DNA from: Leptodactylus fallax
Lineage: Eukaryota > Chordata > Amphibia > Anura > Leptodactylidae
Direction: 5' to 3'
DNA: 64,000 bases
Assembly: GCA_947044405.1 (NCBI GenBank)
Contig: CAMRHE010000205.1
Location: 2,356,001-2,420,000, forward strand
Made by a program: the position numbers and the translations under genes. The first letter of the stretch is position 1. The number at the start of each line of letters is the position of its first letter. Positions 22,970 through 34,692 of the stretch are shown here, in pieces. The notes beneath the pieces were generated by a model that did not search any database, had not been told where the DNA came from, and worked only from the letters and a program-made list of their open reading frames with translations.

Positions 22970-24572
22970 CAGTGGGGAAAAGTATTTAGTCAGCCACCAA
23001 TTGTGCAAGTTCTCCCACTTAAAAAAGATGAGGCCGGCCTGTAATTGCCATCATAGGTAGACCTCAACTATGAAAGACAAAATGAGAAAACATATCTAGA
23101 AAATCACATTGTCTGATTTTTAAAGAATTTATTTGCAAATTATTGTGAAAAATAAGTATTTAGTCAATAACAAAAGTTCATCTCAATACTTTGTTATATA
23201 TCCTTTGTTGGCAATGACAGAGGTCAAATGTTTTCTGTAAGTCTTCACAAGGTTGGCACACACTGTTGCTGGTAGGTTGGCCCATTCCTCCATGCAGATC
23301 TCCTCTAGAGCAGGGATGTTTTGGGGCTGTCGCTGGGCAACACGGACTTTCAACTCCCTCCAAACGTTTTTCTATGGGATTGAGATCTGGAGACTGGCTA
23401 GGCCACTCCAGGACCTTGAAATGCTTCTTACGAAGCCTCTCCTTCATTGCCCTGGCGGTATGCTTGGGATCATTGTCATGCTGAAAGACCCAGTCACGTT
23501 TCATCTTTAATGCCCTTGCTGATGGAAGGAGGTTTGCACTCAAAATCTCACGATACATGGCCGCATTCATTCTTTCATGTACACGGATCAGTCGTCCTGG
23601 TCCTTTTGCAAAGAAACAGCCCCAAAGCATGATGTTGCCACCCCCATGCTTCACAGTAGGTATGGTGTTCTTTGGATGCAACTCAGCATTCACTCTCCTC
23701 CAAACACGACGAGTTGTGTTTCTACCAAACAGTTCTACTTTGGTTTCATCTGACCATATGACATTCTCCCAATACTCTTCTGGAACATCCAAATGCTCTC
23801 TAGCAAACTTCAGACGGGCCCGGATATGTACTGGCTTAAGCAGGGGGACATGTCTGGCACTGCAGGATCTGAGTCCCTGGCGGCGTAGTGTGTTACTGAC
23901 GGTAGCCTTTGTTACGTTAGTCCCAGCTTTCTGCAGGTCATTTACTAGGTCCCCCCGTGTGGTTCTGGGATTTTTGCTCACCGTTCTTGTGACCATTTTG
24001 ACCCCACGGGGTGAGATCTTGCGTGGAGCCCCTGATCGAGGGAGATTATCAGTGGTCTTGTATGTCTTCCATTTTCTAATTATTGCTCCCACAGTTCATT
24101 TCTTCACACCAAGCTGCTTGCCTATTGCAGATTCAGTCTTCCGAGCCTGGTGCAGGTCTACAGTTTTGTTTCTGGTGTCCTTCCACAGCTCTTTGGTCTT
24201 CACCATAGTGGAGTTTGGAGTGTGACTGTTTGAGGTTGTGGACAGGTGTCTTTTATACTGATAACAATGTCAAACAGGTGCCATTACTACAGGTAATGAG
24301 TGGAGGACAGAGGAGCCTCTTAAAGAAGAAGTTACAGGTCTGTGAGAGCCAGAAATCTTGCTTGTTTGTAGGGGATCAAATACTTATTTTACACCATAAT
24401 CTGCAAATAAATTCTTAAAAAATAAGACAATGTGATTTTCTAGATATGTTTTCTCATTTTGTCTCTCATAGTTGAGGTCTACCTATGATGACAATTACAG
24501 GCCGGCCTCATCTTTTTAAGTGGGAGAACTTGCACAATTGGTGGCTGACTAAATATTTTTTTTTCCCCACTG
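22970..24572 (-). mobile_element. Tc1-type DNA transposon with long inverted repeats and TA target sites
   Basis: CAGTGGGGAAAAGTATTTAG at the left and ...TTTTCCCCACTG at the right are flanked by TA at 22968-22969 and 24573-24574. The inverted repeats extend roughly 200 bases, with an inner conserved block ('aggccggcct', 'tagacctcaactatgaaaga'). Length about 1.6 kb is normal for Tc1 elements. The enclosed transposase gene is on the minus strand and is broken. Confidence 0.93.
23178..24206 (-). pseudogene. Tc1 transposase, early stop and one frameshift
   Basis: The ATG (complement of 24204-24206) begins MVKTKELWKDTRN. After 36 codons an in-frame TGA (24096-24098) stands in the first helix-turn-helix domain. 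Reading resumes [20 protein letters not shown]. Conserved blocks follow: [10 protein letters not shown] (first catalytic Asp), HDNDPKHTA (second Asp) and [12 protein letters not shown] (Glu of DD34E). Directly after NPIE, at about 23371, a one-base insertion relative to the copy at 35920 shifts the frame, so the final segment is misread. The enzyme would cut and paste the element at TA sites; this copy cannot make it. The same TGA is present in the second copy. Confidence 0.92.
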
Positions 24573-24574
24573 TA

Positions 24575-25676
24575 TGTATGCAGACCAGAAGTTATTTCTG
24601 AGTTCATCTACACAGCATGTTACATAAATTCTCAGTGTTTTCCTCAATTTACACATAACTATGTCTTATTATCACTAATTAGAACGCTGTAATTTATTTA
24701 CAGGCGGCCAATTCACTTCTTAATATACCTGCTATCTCAGATGAAAGTGATTTTTATTCCATCCTGGTACATATTTTAGCTACACATTCTGATTCTATGA
24801 GTTATTTGCTGTGTAGCATTATAGCTAATTAGAGACAGGTGCATAGCCTACTATGACACAACCGGTAGTTGATGTAACCCTATGGCTGTCACAACTTGAT
24901 AGAAGTTGTAGTTTTGCAAGAAATGGAGTGTCACAGTGTAGCATCCTGTGTCACAAAAGCTTCAGTTAGACAGTCATGAAGGCGCCCTTTTTGTCTAGGA
25001 AGAGAGTGTCCAAGAAGACAGCGGGTATAAACAGCAAAACTCCTGCGTGAGAAGGTCTCCTAGAGCCTCAGTAGAGGCTGATAGAGATTAGAATCCTCAG
25101 ACCCAGCATGAAACTGCACAGAGCCAAGGGGAGAGACAGATGACTGAAGTGGACACATGCACGGAAGTGACATAACTGCATCAATTTTCTCAGGCCCAGT
25201 CAAGGCAGCATTCAGCTAGGAAGTGTGAGTTCAGTACCAGACTTGTAAGGCCTATGGGGCTATCTGAATATAGTTGACCCTTTGTTTATCTGCCACTGAA
25301 GTGAATTGTATTCATATGTGCTCCAATGCACTTCAGAAATAAAGACCGGTTGTCAGGGCCAACCACTGGAGGACACATGATAGGAGAGGGAGACTCTCCC
25401 CACAGGTGTGCTGCAGCCAATACATGGACCTGCAACCCAAAACCCCCTAATTTATCACAAAGTGCCAACACGGCAATTTAACCTTAATACTGTGCAGATC
25501 CACAATTGCGGACAGTTACGGATCCGCAAAATACGAGCTTTCAATAATACAAACAACTTTGTACTGCATTTGGTACTTTTGAACAATTAATGTTCACTAT
25601 TTACATCGTGCAGGATCTGTTTTATAGTGACCGTGCAATGTTATTATAGCCTGTAATAATATCACATGTCTGCCAG
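24575..25676. other. No gene; possible repeat fragment at the right end
   Basis: Mostly unremarkable sequence. From about 25493, 'cagatccacaattgcggaca' and 'acggatccgcaaaatac' are imperfectly inverted, suggesting a DNA-transposon end. 'tatagtgaccgtg' at 25625-25637 also occurs beside the related minisatellite near 30316, so this could be part of a second, inverted copy of that hAT element. Confidence 0.45.
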
Positions 25677-26071
25677 GCAGTACAATGTGCTCCACAGTGC
25701 CACTCAGATGGTACAATGTGCTCCACAGTGGCTTCCAGACGGTACAATGTGCTCCACATTGGCCCCACATTGTATAATGTGCTCCATAGTGGCCCCCACA
25801 TAGTATAATATGCTCCACAGTGGCCATGACGCATTATAATATGCTCCTCAGTGGGATCCCACACAGTATGATATGCTGTACAGTGGGCCTCCGTATCGTA
25901 TTATACGCTATAAAGTGGTCCCCACACAGTATTATATGCTCCACAGTGGGCCCCAACACAGTATTATATGCTCCACATTGGGCCCCAACACAGTATTATA
26001 TGCTCCACAGTGGGCCCCAACACAGTATTATATGCTCCACAGTGGGCCCCAACACAGTATTATATGCTACT
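25677..26071. repeat. Minisatellite, units of about 33 bases
   Basis: About twelve tandem units with the core 'cagtattatatgctccacag' followed by 'tgggccccaaca'. Units are nearly identical at the right end (25920-26070) and more diverged at the left. The long open frames in this array are by-products of the repeat period and not genes. Its complement is closely related to the array at 29666-30255. Confidence 0.9.
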
Positions 26072-27005
26072 TACCAGCACTTCCACAAAGAGCAGGTAAA
26101 TAGCGTCCTCCTCCTTCTATGATGTCATCGCGCCTGTGTTGGGGCAGAGGTCATACTCTGCAGTCAGTGTAAGCTGCGGTCGGGCGGACCTGAAGCCTTC
26201 ACTGATAGTTTTCATCCTGTACCGAATTTCCCATTAGTGAGCGATCAGGCGATGCCGCATGTGCCAACAGAGAGGGCTCTGAGTGCCTACTATGGCACGT
26301 GTGCCATAGGTGCACCAACATGGGCCTATACTGTTTGTGTGTTCACAAGATACATATACTATTCTATTGCATAGTTGATAGTAAAGAGTTATCCCAAAGA
26401 GCCAGCTGTCAGCGGAGTATGTCACCAAACCTGCACTCCCTTACATGCGGTGCTAATCAACAGGATCGATACGGACACGTTGACAGACAAACAAGGTCCT
26501 TCCTGAATGATACATAGCCCACAGTCCCAGTGGGAGCTTTGCTGAATCACCTACCTAAGTTCCATAGTTTTAATGTGCTGCTGGAAAACTGCAAAGAGAA
26601 CCTGGAGGGGGCAGCAAGGCTACACAATGCGACCAAATTTGAAGGCACAAATAGCCCTCAGAAAGACTCCCCCCCCCTCCTCCCCAGACAAAGACAAAAA
26701 ATTGGGCAAATCTTCTTGGAAGATGTACACAACATTTTAGAAAAGACACATGGACCACACATCCAAGTATTATACATTGATCTATGCGTCTTAGCAAAAT
26801 CTACAAAACTGAACGCGAGGGTCTCAGCATACATTTTGACCGAGTGTAAGTTCAGTAGCCTATTCATAGCACGCTTTCTATAATGGGTCTCTACTCTAAT
26901 GGGTATGGCATCATATGGCAATTTTGGAAGATTTTGCTGAGAATATATCATATTTATTTTAATACTGGAATGTACAGTCCATGTCTTTTTTCTTAAATGT
27001 GGAAG
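26072..27005. other. No gene recognised
   Basis: An open frame of 117 codons at 26530-26883 has no recognisable domain, no upstream context and ordinary composition, so it is not called. Nothing else stands out. Confidence 0.5.
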
Positions 27006-27010
27006 ATGGA

Positions 27011-27070
27011 AGATGTGTATGGAGAAGATGTGTATGGAGAAGATGTGTATGGAGAAGATGTGTATGGAGA
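27011..27070. repeat. Tandem repeat, 15 bases x 4
   Basis: Four perfect copies of AGATGTGTATGGAGA, with a partial degenerate copy just upstream. Perfect identity suggests a recent expansion by slippage. Confidence 0.95.
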
Positions 27071-27405
27071 TATATCCTTTAAAGTAGTTCTGAGGCAGAA
27101 ATTCTTTGCTAGATTGCAGAGGGAGGATGGAACACCGTCTTCGTATGCCAATGGCCTAAAATGAACTCCTGGCTACCCTGCAGAGGAAGTAAAAGCAAAA
27201 GTCTATGTCCTTTCTGAATGCACAACCAGTAATATGGTCATCCAGAGCAATTGCCTGTCAGTGGAGTTTGTTTCCAAACCTGTACTGCTATACTGCAGGG
27301 CAAAGGCTACTGTACATTAAGCACTGAGTATTAGTATTAATATTATAGATTCCAGCATTTGTCAGGAATAGTATTCTGGAGGAGGGGCACACCCAGGATT
27401 TTTAA

Positions 27406-28246
27406 GCGGAGTCTACCACCCCCAAAATTGCTTTTAAAGCACTTCTATGCTGTTGTAGGGCTTGTTAGTGACATAGTAAATTTACTTTTCTAAAGTGCAA
27501 TCTTGCTCCTGAGAAAATCAATTTGTATTCAATATGCAAATTCAGTGTCCAATGCACTCTGCATGGGGCCACACCTAAGGGTACACTCATTTTCTGTATT
27601 GGTCACCAACCAGCAGGGCCGTTTTAAAGCAAGTGGGTCCCCCAATGTCCTCCCCATAATTTAATATCCCTTGCACCCTCAGTCACCAATGCTACATTTA
27701 AAAAAAAATAAAAATTAATATTCACCGAACCTTGTTCCCTTTGCACTGCCCTGCCGTAGACATCATCAGATGAAAGCTGAATAATGGAGCAAAGAGATGA
27801 TAGCTCCGTACTCCACTATTGTATTCAACCTCTATCTGTGTCCTATGTCAACACAGAGTTGAGATCTCTGCCTGCCGCCCAAAACAGCGGGACAGCACCC
27901 GAAATGTGGGACTGTCCCGCTTGATCCAGGGTGGTTGAGGGGGTCCCCGCAACCACAAAGCCCGGCGTGGCTGCAAGATTGGCCCTATGGTTAAAGCAGC
28001 CTTGCCACCCAATGCTGCCTGTAAAACAGAAAGATTGACATGTCCAATGGATGGTGCTCCAGCAGATGTGGCTCCGCCGTAAGTGCACCAAACAGATCAT
28101 TTTCATATGGAATAAAGCTATGATTGTCTCAACAGTAAAATTGCACATTGACACAAGAAAGGTACTGTATGTTCACTATGTCACTAACTGGCCCTACAAC
28201 AGCATATACATGGTTCAGAAGTGATTTTGGTGGTGGTAGACTCCCT
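27406..28246. mobile_element. MITE with GGAGTCTACCACC ends, TTAA-type
   Basis: The left arm 'ggagtctaccacccccaaaa' and right arm '...ttttggtggtggtagactcc' are inverted. Homology continues inward through 'atgctgttgtagggc' and 'gttagtgacatagt'. The left flank is TTAA (27402-27405) and the right flank TTAC (28247-28250), a mutated TTAA duplication. An ordinary non-coding middle section of about 650 bases. Confidence 0.72.
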
Positions 28247-28250
28247 TTAC

Positions 28251-29044
28251 TTTGCCAACTCTCCACATGCACAGCACCATCATGCATTTCAGCTGTAAGA
28301 TAATGACCATTACATTGAAAACATCTAGTTTACTGGCATGGTAAAAAGATACTGCTCAGATGAAATATATAGTAAACTGTTCAACTGATTACTGCAATTA
28401 AAAAGGCATGCCTTTCTTAATTACAAAAGCACCGTGTGAACTCAGCCTTAAGAATCTACACAAAACCCGACTGAAGCCTGCGTGTGCAGTCAACCCTGAT
28501 AATCAGTTTGCACTGCCTTTGTCTCATAATGAATTGTTAGCACTTGTGTCACTTTTGTCACTCTTGCTCTATGTATAAGATGAAGCCCAGAAGTAAAACA
28601 ATGTAATAACCATTTAACATGAAAAAGGTCTCCGGCCTTGTGGTTACCCACGATAGAAAGGCTTAAAAACTGCATAGTACATCTCATTATATACCGGTAA
28701 CCGAAGACAACATATTATATGTAATACCCATCACTAAAATACATTTCAATAAGAAATGTATTTACACCTTGTACCTGAATTATTTGCATCATTTTAATTA
28801 CATTAAATTAAAAAAAATGCCATCAAATATCACAATACATTAGTATATGCCCTAATAATTACCAAACATTAAGAACAGACATATTTTCTCATATCCGGAC
28901 TAAAATATCTTGAAAACCATGACTATATTCAGTAGTGACCTTATACTTTGCTTCCTGACAGACACAGTGAGAACCTTCCACTACAAAGAACCATGTCATC
29001 AGCTCGGACGCCTTGTAGACAGAAATGAGAGCAGAATATTGTAT
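28251..29044. other. No gene or repeat recognised
   Basis: AT-rich sequence up to the target duplication of the hAT element at 29053. No exon-like open frame with splice sites was seen. Confidence 0.5.
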
Positions 29045-29052
29045 ATCGGATT

Positions 29053-31417
29053 CAGGGGCGCACCGCTAATGAGGCGAATTGAGGCGGCCGCCTCGGGCGG
29101 CACTGTCTGGGGGGCGGCATTTTTACTATTTAATGTAAACCAGCCCAGGACAGGCCGCTTTAAAAAAAAAAAAAAAACAGAGCTGAGCGTGGCCTGTCCT
29201 GGGCTGGTTTACAAGATGTCGCATCTCAGCGCAGGTGGCGATACAATGACTTCATCACGCTATGGGACGCAGAAAGGGAAGTGGATGCCGCTGTGAGTGG
29301 CCGCGGGTATCGGTAAGTTAGGCCGCAAATACTACTATTATTATACTCCGGGGCCTATTCAGACCCCGGAGTATAATAATTGGAGGCCTAGGGTTGGTGA
29401 GGGAACATAAAAACCAATGTTACTCACCTCCTGCGATCCGATGTAACTCCGAGCAGGCTTGAGGCCTCTGGTGACGTCATCAGGTCGCGTCGCCGGCCTG
29501 ATCACGTGACGTGTGTGCGCAATTAAACAGGGCCGAAAGCTGCAAGGAGTGCACCGGTGTCCAGGATAGGTAAGTAACTCTGGTTTTTATGTTTGTATTC
29601 TCCCCTGGGTCTCCAATCATTATACTCTGGGGTCTGAAAAGACCCCAGAGTATAATAATAGTTCATGGGTGGTCCACTGTGGGGCATAATACCCTGTGCA
29701 GGGACCACTGTAGAGCATAATACCCTGTTCAGGGGCCACTCTGGAGCATAATACAAGTGCAGGGGCCACTATAGAGCATAATACCGAGTGCAGGGGCCAC
29801 TATAGAGCATAATACCGGGTGCAGGGGTCACTATGGAGCATAATATAAGTGCAGGGGCCACTATGGAGCATAATACCAGTGCAAGGGCCACTATGGAGGA
29901 TAATACCAGTGCAGGGGCCACTATGGAGCATAATACCAGTGCAAGGGCCACTATAGAGCATAATACCAGTGCAGGGGCCACTGTGGAGCATAATACCGTG
30001 TGCAGGGGCCAATATGGAACATAATACCGTGTGCATGGGCCAATATGGGGCATAAAACTGTGTGCAGGAGTTGCTGTGGAACATAATACCGTGTGCAGTG
30101 GCCAATGCGGGGCATAATACCGTGAGCAGGGGCCACTATGGAGCATAATACCGTGTGCAGGGGCCGCTGCGAGGCATAATCCAGTGTGCAGGGGCCGCTG
30201 TGGGCCATAACACTGTGTAATACTGTGTGCAGGGGCTGCTGTGGAACATTATAGTGTTTGTAAATGGGGCGCTATAAACATGGGATATGGCACCTGTTTA
30301 TATTATACGCTGTCTGTTTATAGTGACCGTGTGATGTAATTGTAGCCTTGTCACATACTGTAGACATGTACAGGACGAGGCTGTAGTTACATTACATGGC
30401 CGCTATGAGATGAATTACACTATGTAAACAGAGAAGCGGTCACGGCGCTTACACAGGTACCATTCAAACAGCTGATCAGTGGGGGTCCTGGGTTTTTGAA
30501 CCCCACTGATTAGTTTATTAATGACCTGGAAAACCTTTTAATTAGTTAACACCTGGGGTATTATTAATAAGGGGCACTATTTATACAGGGTACACACGGA
30601 CATTATTAATATAAAGATGCACTTGGGAGTATTATTCATTATGGGGGGTTATATCACATATTTTATAATTGGGGGTAGCAGCAGAATGGGGGCTTTGTGT
30701 AGGTGAGGACAATGTGGGTTGGATGCCTGGAAAAGTGAGGAGCCAAAGATGTCTGTGTTGCAAACTTTACAGAGACAAGTCAGAGCTGGAAGAAGTGGTC
30801 ATGGCGGTCCAGAGGGAAGAGAAGGGAAATGTGAAGGATTAGTCACAGACGTCACCTGTAAGTCACAGAATGTTACTGCACTGTATTCACCTAAATGATA
30901 GAGGATAAATACCTGATTGATGGGGGTCTGTCTGCGAGACCCCCACTGAGCCTGAGAATTGGGTTTTTTCCCACCACTAGGTGGGAATTCAGCCTGACCG
31001 CAGCCATATATATAGGTGTGTCACTTGGTGGATGGACGAACCCACGTGGCTCTTATTCACTTCAATGGGAGTGCCAGAGATACCCGAAGTCCAGTACTCA
31101 GCTATCTGCGGGGCTCCTATTATAGAGAATGGGGGCCACGTGGGCTCGTCCATCCACCAAGCAGAAGATGTGTGAAGTTACTTTCATTGTTAATGCCGTG
31201 TTGTTGATCTGATACTGAAGTAATGCAGGAAGAAGAATTCTTAAAAACTGTTTTATAACTTTTGTGTATTGTGTATATTGTGCGACGATAACAGTGTGTT
31301 AAACTAGTAGCATGGAAACTCAGGCTTTTTTTTTGGGGTTTTTTTTTTTTTGGGGGGGGGGGGGCGGCATCTTTCTATAGTCCGCCTTAGGCAGCAAAGA
31401 GGCTAGGTTCACCACTG
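29053..31417. mobile_element. Non-autonomous hAT element with internal minisatellite and perfect 8-bp duplication
   Basis: ATCGGATT at 29045-29052 and 31418-31425 flank CAGGGGCGCACCGCTAATGA (left) and the complement of CAGTGGTGAACCTAGCC (right). Inside are a hairpin built on 'accagcccaggacaggcc' (29139-29213), two hairpins built on 'tattatactccgggg'-type arms (29335-29382 and 29617-29662), a minisatellite (29666-30255), an imperfect palindrome (30318-30412), and inverted arms 'tggatggacgaacccacgtgg' near 31030 and 31140. No transposase is present. The perfect duplication suggests a recent insertion. Confidence 0.85.
29666..30255. repeat. Minisatellite inside hAT element, units of about 29-31 bases
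   Basis: Roughly nineteen units with the core 'gcaggggccactatggagca' plus 'taataccagt'. The complement matches the array at 25677-26071 over GTATTAT..GCTCCATAGTGG. The several long open frames on both strands are created by the repeat period. Confidence 0.92.
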
Positions 31418-31605
31418 ATCGGATTCCATCAAACATGGTCACCTACAAAACAAATCAGCAGGATAGAGTATCATGGAAAGTGAAATGAGGGAAAGTAAGT
31501 CTACAGTACTCATACCAGACATGTCAATTCACCAGGGATTCCCGGATTTCAGCTCGCCTCACCCGGTGAAAAGCCTCTTTTACATGGCTTATTAATATTC
31601 ACTGT

Positions 31606-32976
31606 CAGTGCCGTAACTAGGAATGGCTGGGCCCCAAGGCGAACATTTGACATGGGGCCCCCCCTACACAAACCACATCCCCCCCCCACGGACGAAGCCC
31701 AAGTGAATCCCGTCGTCGCCAGACCACTAAATTACTAGATTAAGAATAAGGTAACAAATATCTTTATCATTTAATTATGCTATATCATATTTATATTACT
31801 TAATGTAAGAAAACGCTTGCCTGACCATAAATACCGAAAACCAGCCCCCCACAAGCTGTATGGAGCAGCTTCCAGTGTCCATCCTATTTATATTACAGTA
31901 TAGTAGTTGGGCGCCATCATTGGAGCCCAGTTCCAACTGACATCACTGAGTGCTAAGCTGCAGTGATGGCGTCCGCCCGCCCATACAGCTGAATGGTCCA
32001 GGCCAGGGCTGCCTCTCGGCCCCCCAATGATCAGGTATTTATAGCCCATCATGAGGATAGGCCATAAACTGCTTAATGAGGACCTTTCATGTCCTCATGA
32101 AAGTGCGGGTTTTATATACCGCTAGAAAGCCGACAGTGCGCTAAATCCGCATATGCATGAAGACATGAAAGGTCCTCTTTAAGCAATTTATGTCCTATCC
32201 ACATGATAGGCTGTAAAGGTCCTCTTTAAGCCCTGGTCCCCTGAACAATTCCTTTAATGGCACACCGCTTTAAGATCTGTAATAAGTTCACTGCCTGGGG
32301 AAGAGGGGGGACAAGTGCCACATTCAGTGTCAGTGAAGAGTGTTCTTACAGTTCTCACTTAAAATAAGAACACTCTTCACAGACACTGTTCCCCCCTTCC
32401 CAGACGGCAAACTTCTTATATATTATATAATATTATATTATATTATATATTAACTGACTGAACCCCCAGATCAAAGAGCAGCAGCTGCCAGCATAGTGCC
32501 GTCACTGCTGCACAGCCTGCCCTGCACACAAGGGTGAACCACATTCACCTCACCAGTCACCACAGTGAACGTCCTCGCTGCTCTGAGTCCACTCCTGTCT
32601 CCTGCGCTCTTCCACAGTCCAGTCCACAAAATGGATCCGCTGCTCGCGCTCCCTTCTTGATGTGCAATAAAAGTCTCCGCCCCCCCAGCGTACGGACGCA
32701 TGCTAAGGGAAGGGACATATTCAGTAAGGTCCTCTTCACTCTTCAGCCTATGTGGGGTGAAAAGAGAACACCCCGCTAAGGCTAAAAATAGGTCACTGGC
32801 GGCTGGACTGTCTGCGTACCCGGGCCCAGCCCCCCCGGGGCCGGAGCTTCAGAAAGTAAAAAACAAATTTTTTTTTTTTTTTGCATATTTATTAGTGCAG
32901 GGGGCTGTACAGGCCCCCTAAAGTCTCGGGCCCTGTGGCAGCTGCTCCCTCTGCTACCCTGGTAGTTACGCCACTG
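31606..32976. mobile_element. Non-autonomous hAT element with perfect 8-bp duplication
   Basis: TTCACTGT at 31598-31605 and 32977-32984 flank CAGTGCCGTAACTAGGAATGG (left) and the complement of CAGTGGCGTAACTACCAGGG (right). These ends are typical of a common hAT family in frogs and fishes. The interior holds a nested TTAA MITE, an inverted repeat around 'aagagtgttctta' (32335-32380), and a T-run. It starts only 189 bases after the previous hAT element ends. No coding capacity. Confidence 0.88.
32077..32178. mobile_element. Short TTAA foldback MITE nested in hAT element
   Basis: TTAA at 32073-32076 and 32179-32182. Arms 'gaggacctttcatgtcctca' and '...gaagacatgaaaggtcctct' match the element at 14036-14486; most of the middle is gone. 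A further isolated end, 'aaaggtcctctttaa', lies at 32217-32231. Confidence 0.8.
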
Positions 32977-33044
32977 TTCACTGTGACATCACCTCAGTAC
33001 AGTGAATATTAATAGAGGAGATCTAAAGTATAACTTTATTCATT

Positions 33045-33118
33045 AGGTATCTGCAGGAATTTAAACCCAAGACACAGAGTATGTAAGGCTGTTACTCTAC
33101 TGACTGAGCTACAGGGTC
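33045..33118 (-). pseudogene. tRNA-like pseudogene or tRNA-derived repeat
   Basis: The minus strand reads GACCCTGTAGCTCAGTCAGT near the 5' end, a clean A box, and GGGTTTAAATTCC as a B-box-like element at tRNA spacing. The acceptor arms do not pair and the anticodon stem is poor (loop read as CTTACAT), so it is not a working tRNA. Confidence 0.55.
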
Positions 33119-33650
33119 TATTAGTTTCAATAGTGTTTTTTTTTTTTTCTTATACCAAGCTGCAATAGTAATGTACTGTGCCTAAATTATGTTTTGGTAT
33201 ATAGAGACATCTCTACATGCCAATACATTGTAAGCTTAAAAATATATTTTCTAAGCATACAATGTACTGGCATATAAAGAAATTTCTCTATATGCCAAGC
33301 AGGGAAAGAAAAAGCTTGGTATGAAAATAAAATAGCTAATGAAAATAAGGCTTTAGCAATTTTTTATTATGAAATTATTATGAATATATATATATATATA
33401 AAAAAAAAATTTCTTTTCAAACATTTATAAACAAAAAAGCAAAAAATACAGCCCACTCACTTGATAGAAAATGTCTCTGGTGGTCAGCGTATATTCCTCC
33501 CATGCATAGTTATTCCCTTGGAAGTGGAATGTATCATCAAACAAGTAAAAATAAAAACTATTCCAGCACCAGAGGAAAGGATGTATATAAAATGTAACTT
33601 TTACTTCAAAAAATGGATTCCATAAAATAATGTCACATACAGATAAAAAG
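33119..33650. other. Imperfect inverted repeat and AT-rich sequence
   Basis: 'taccaagct' near 33155 is inverted as 'agcttggta' near 33314, with 'ccaatacattgta' and 'tacaatgtactgg' between them, forming an imperfect hairpin of about 170 bases. An (AT)n run lies near 33385-33400. Probably a decayed DNA transposon; no gene. Confidence 0.45.
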
Positions 33651-33654
33651 TCGT

Positions 33655-33690
33655 TTACGCATTTCGAGACTGCCACCTCTTACTCATAGC
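33655..33690 (-). ncRNA. Degenerate hammerhead-like motif downstream of a PLE gene
   Basis: Minus strand: a degraded core CTATGAGTAA, then GAG (33677-33679) pairing with CTC (33666-33668), then GAAA (33662-33665) and TGCG. The layout matches the motif at 15160, but CTGATGA is not preserved. It lies on the same strand and about 1 kb downstream of the GIY-YIG gene at 34693-35166, where PLE terminal repeats with hammerheads are expected. Confidence 0.4.
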
Positions 33691-34692
33691 ATGAACACAG
33701 ACCACAAATAGACACATTAAATAATTTCTACAATCTCCAAACACAGAAAAAACACCCCTGCAGATTAATAGAATTAAGAGTCTGCTTTCATGGGTTACTA
33801 GTAATGACACCACCTTATTAACCCCTTAATTCAACAGCAGAACAAGGACACAATGGATTTAATATCCAAAAAAAAAACAAAACAAAAAACTGAGAACCAT
33901 CATATGAAACAAAAGAAAATAAAATAAAAAGCATATAAAACAACAACGTATGTGTTCTTATCCATAAAGAGATTTTCAAATTTATATCTTAATATTAGAA
34001 GAAAAAAAAAAAAATACACATAATGCGGTTACATACCTTCTTCTAGAGGTCATACCCCAATGATAGTCCATACCAAAAAGACAGGAGGACGATGTTTTCA
34101 CTAAATATTAGGTCATGAGGATACTGTTATTACTCTATTTGTACCAAAAGTAACAAACAACATGAAACCGAGCTATTTCCGGCACGGTCACCTGATATTG
34201 CTCACGGGATTACAGCAAAACTGGCAAGTTCAAAAAAGAACTTGTAGTAATGGATACTACACCAAACCTGGTCATGTGACTGGTCATGTGATATTCCTCA
34301 CATGACTAAAGTAAATCCTGCAAGTTCAAAAAAGCTGGCAATGTATGTACCTGTTCACATAGCCACTATCTTTGCACCAAATTTGGTCAAACGACAAAAA
34401 TATTGTTCACATAACCAGTATAATGCTGGCAAGTTTAAGTAAGCCGGTAACTATATAGCAAGTGGAAAGAGAAAGGGGAGAGATTAAAAAAAAAAAAAAA
34501 AAAAAAAAGTTTCTACAAAATTAAATCTGATACAGATATATGTAAATATATAACCTTTATATCCACAGAAATTCATCTTGAATAATATCCAGATGTAATT
34601 AATAAATAAAGGATAAATCAGATCTAAACTTCATACCTTTGGGAAACGGGTGTTTAACTCAAAAATCCAATATCTAAATAATATCTAAATAT
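33691..34692 (-). other. Probable PLE 3' region, non-coding
   Basis: AT-rich with an A-run at about 34483-34508. 'caagttcaaaaaa' recurs around 34225 and 34321 together with 'catgtgac', suggesting local duplication. Just below the GIY-YIG stop, minus-strand WIFELNTRFPKGM is readable near 34625-34665 in another frame, the usual PLE C-terminal end. Confidence 0.5.

Noticed and set aside
25597..26122. Long open frames on both strands with repeating residues
   Set aside because: They are produced by the minisatellite period; no start context, domain or non-repeat extension.
26530..26883. 117-codon open frame as a host gene
   Set aside because: No domain, splice context or conservation evidence; may be chance.
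29666..30255. Regularly repeated units that might suggest a CRISPR array or repeat protein
   Set aside because: Units are contiguous tandem copies without unique spacers, in vertebrate DNA inside a hAT element; the frames are by-products.
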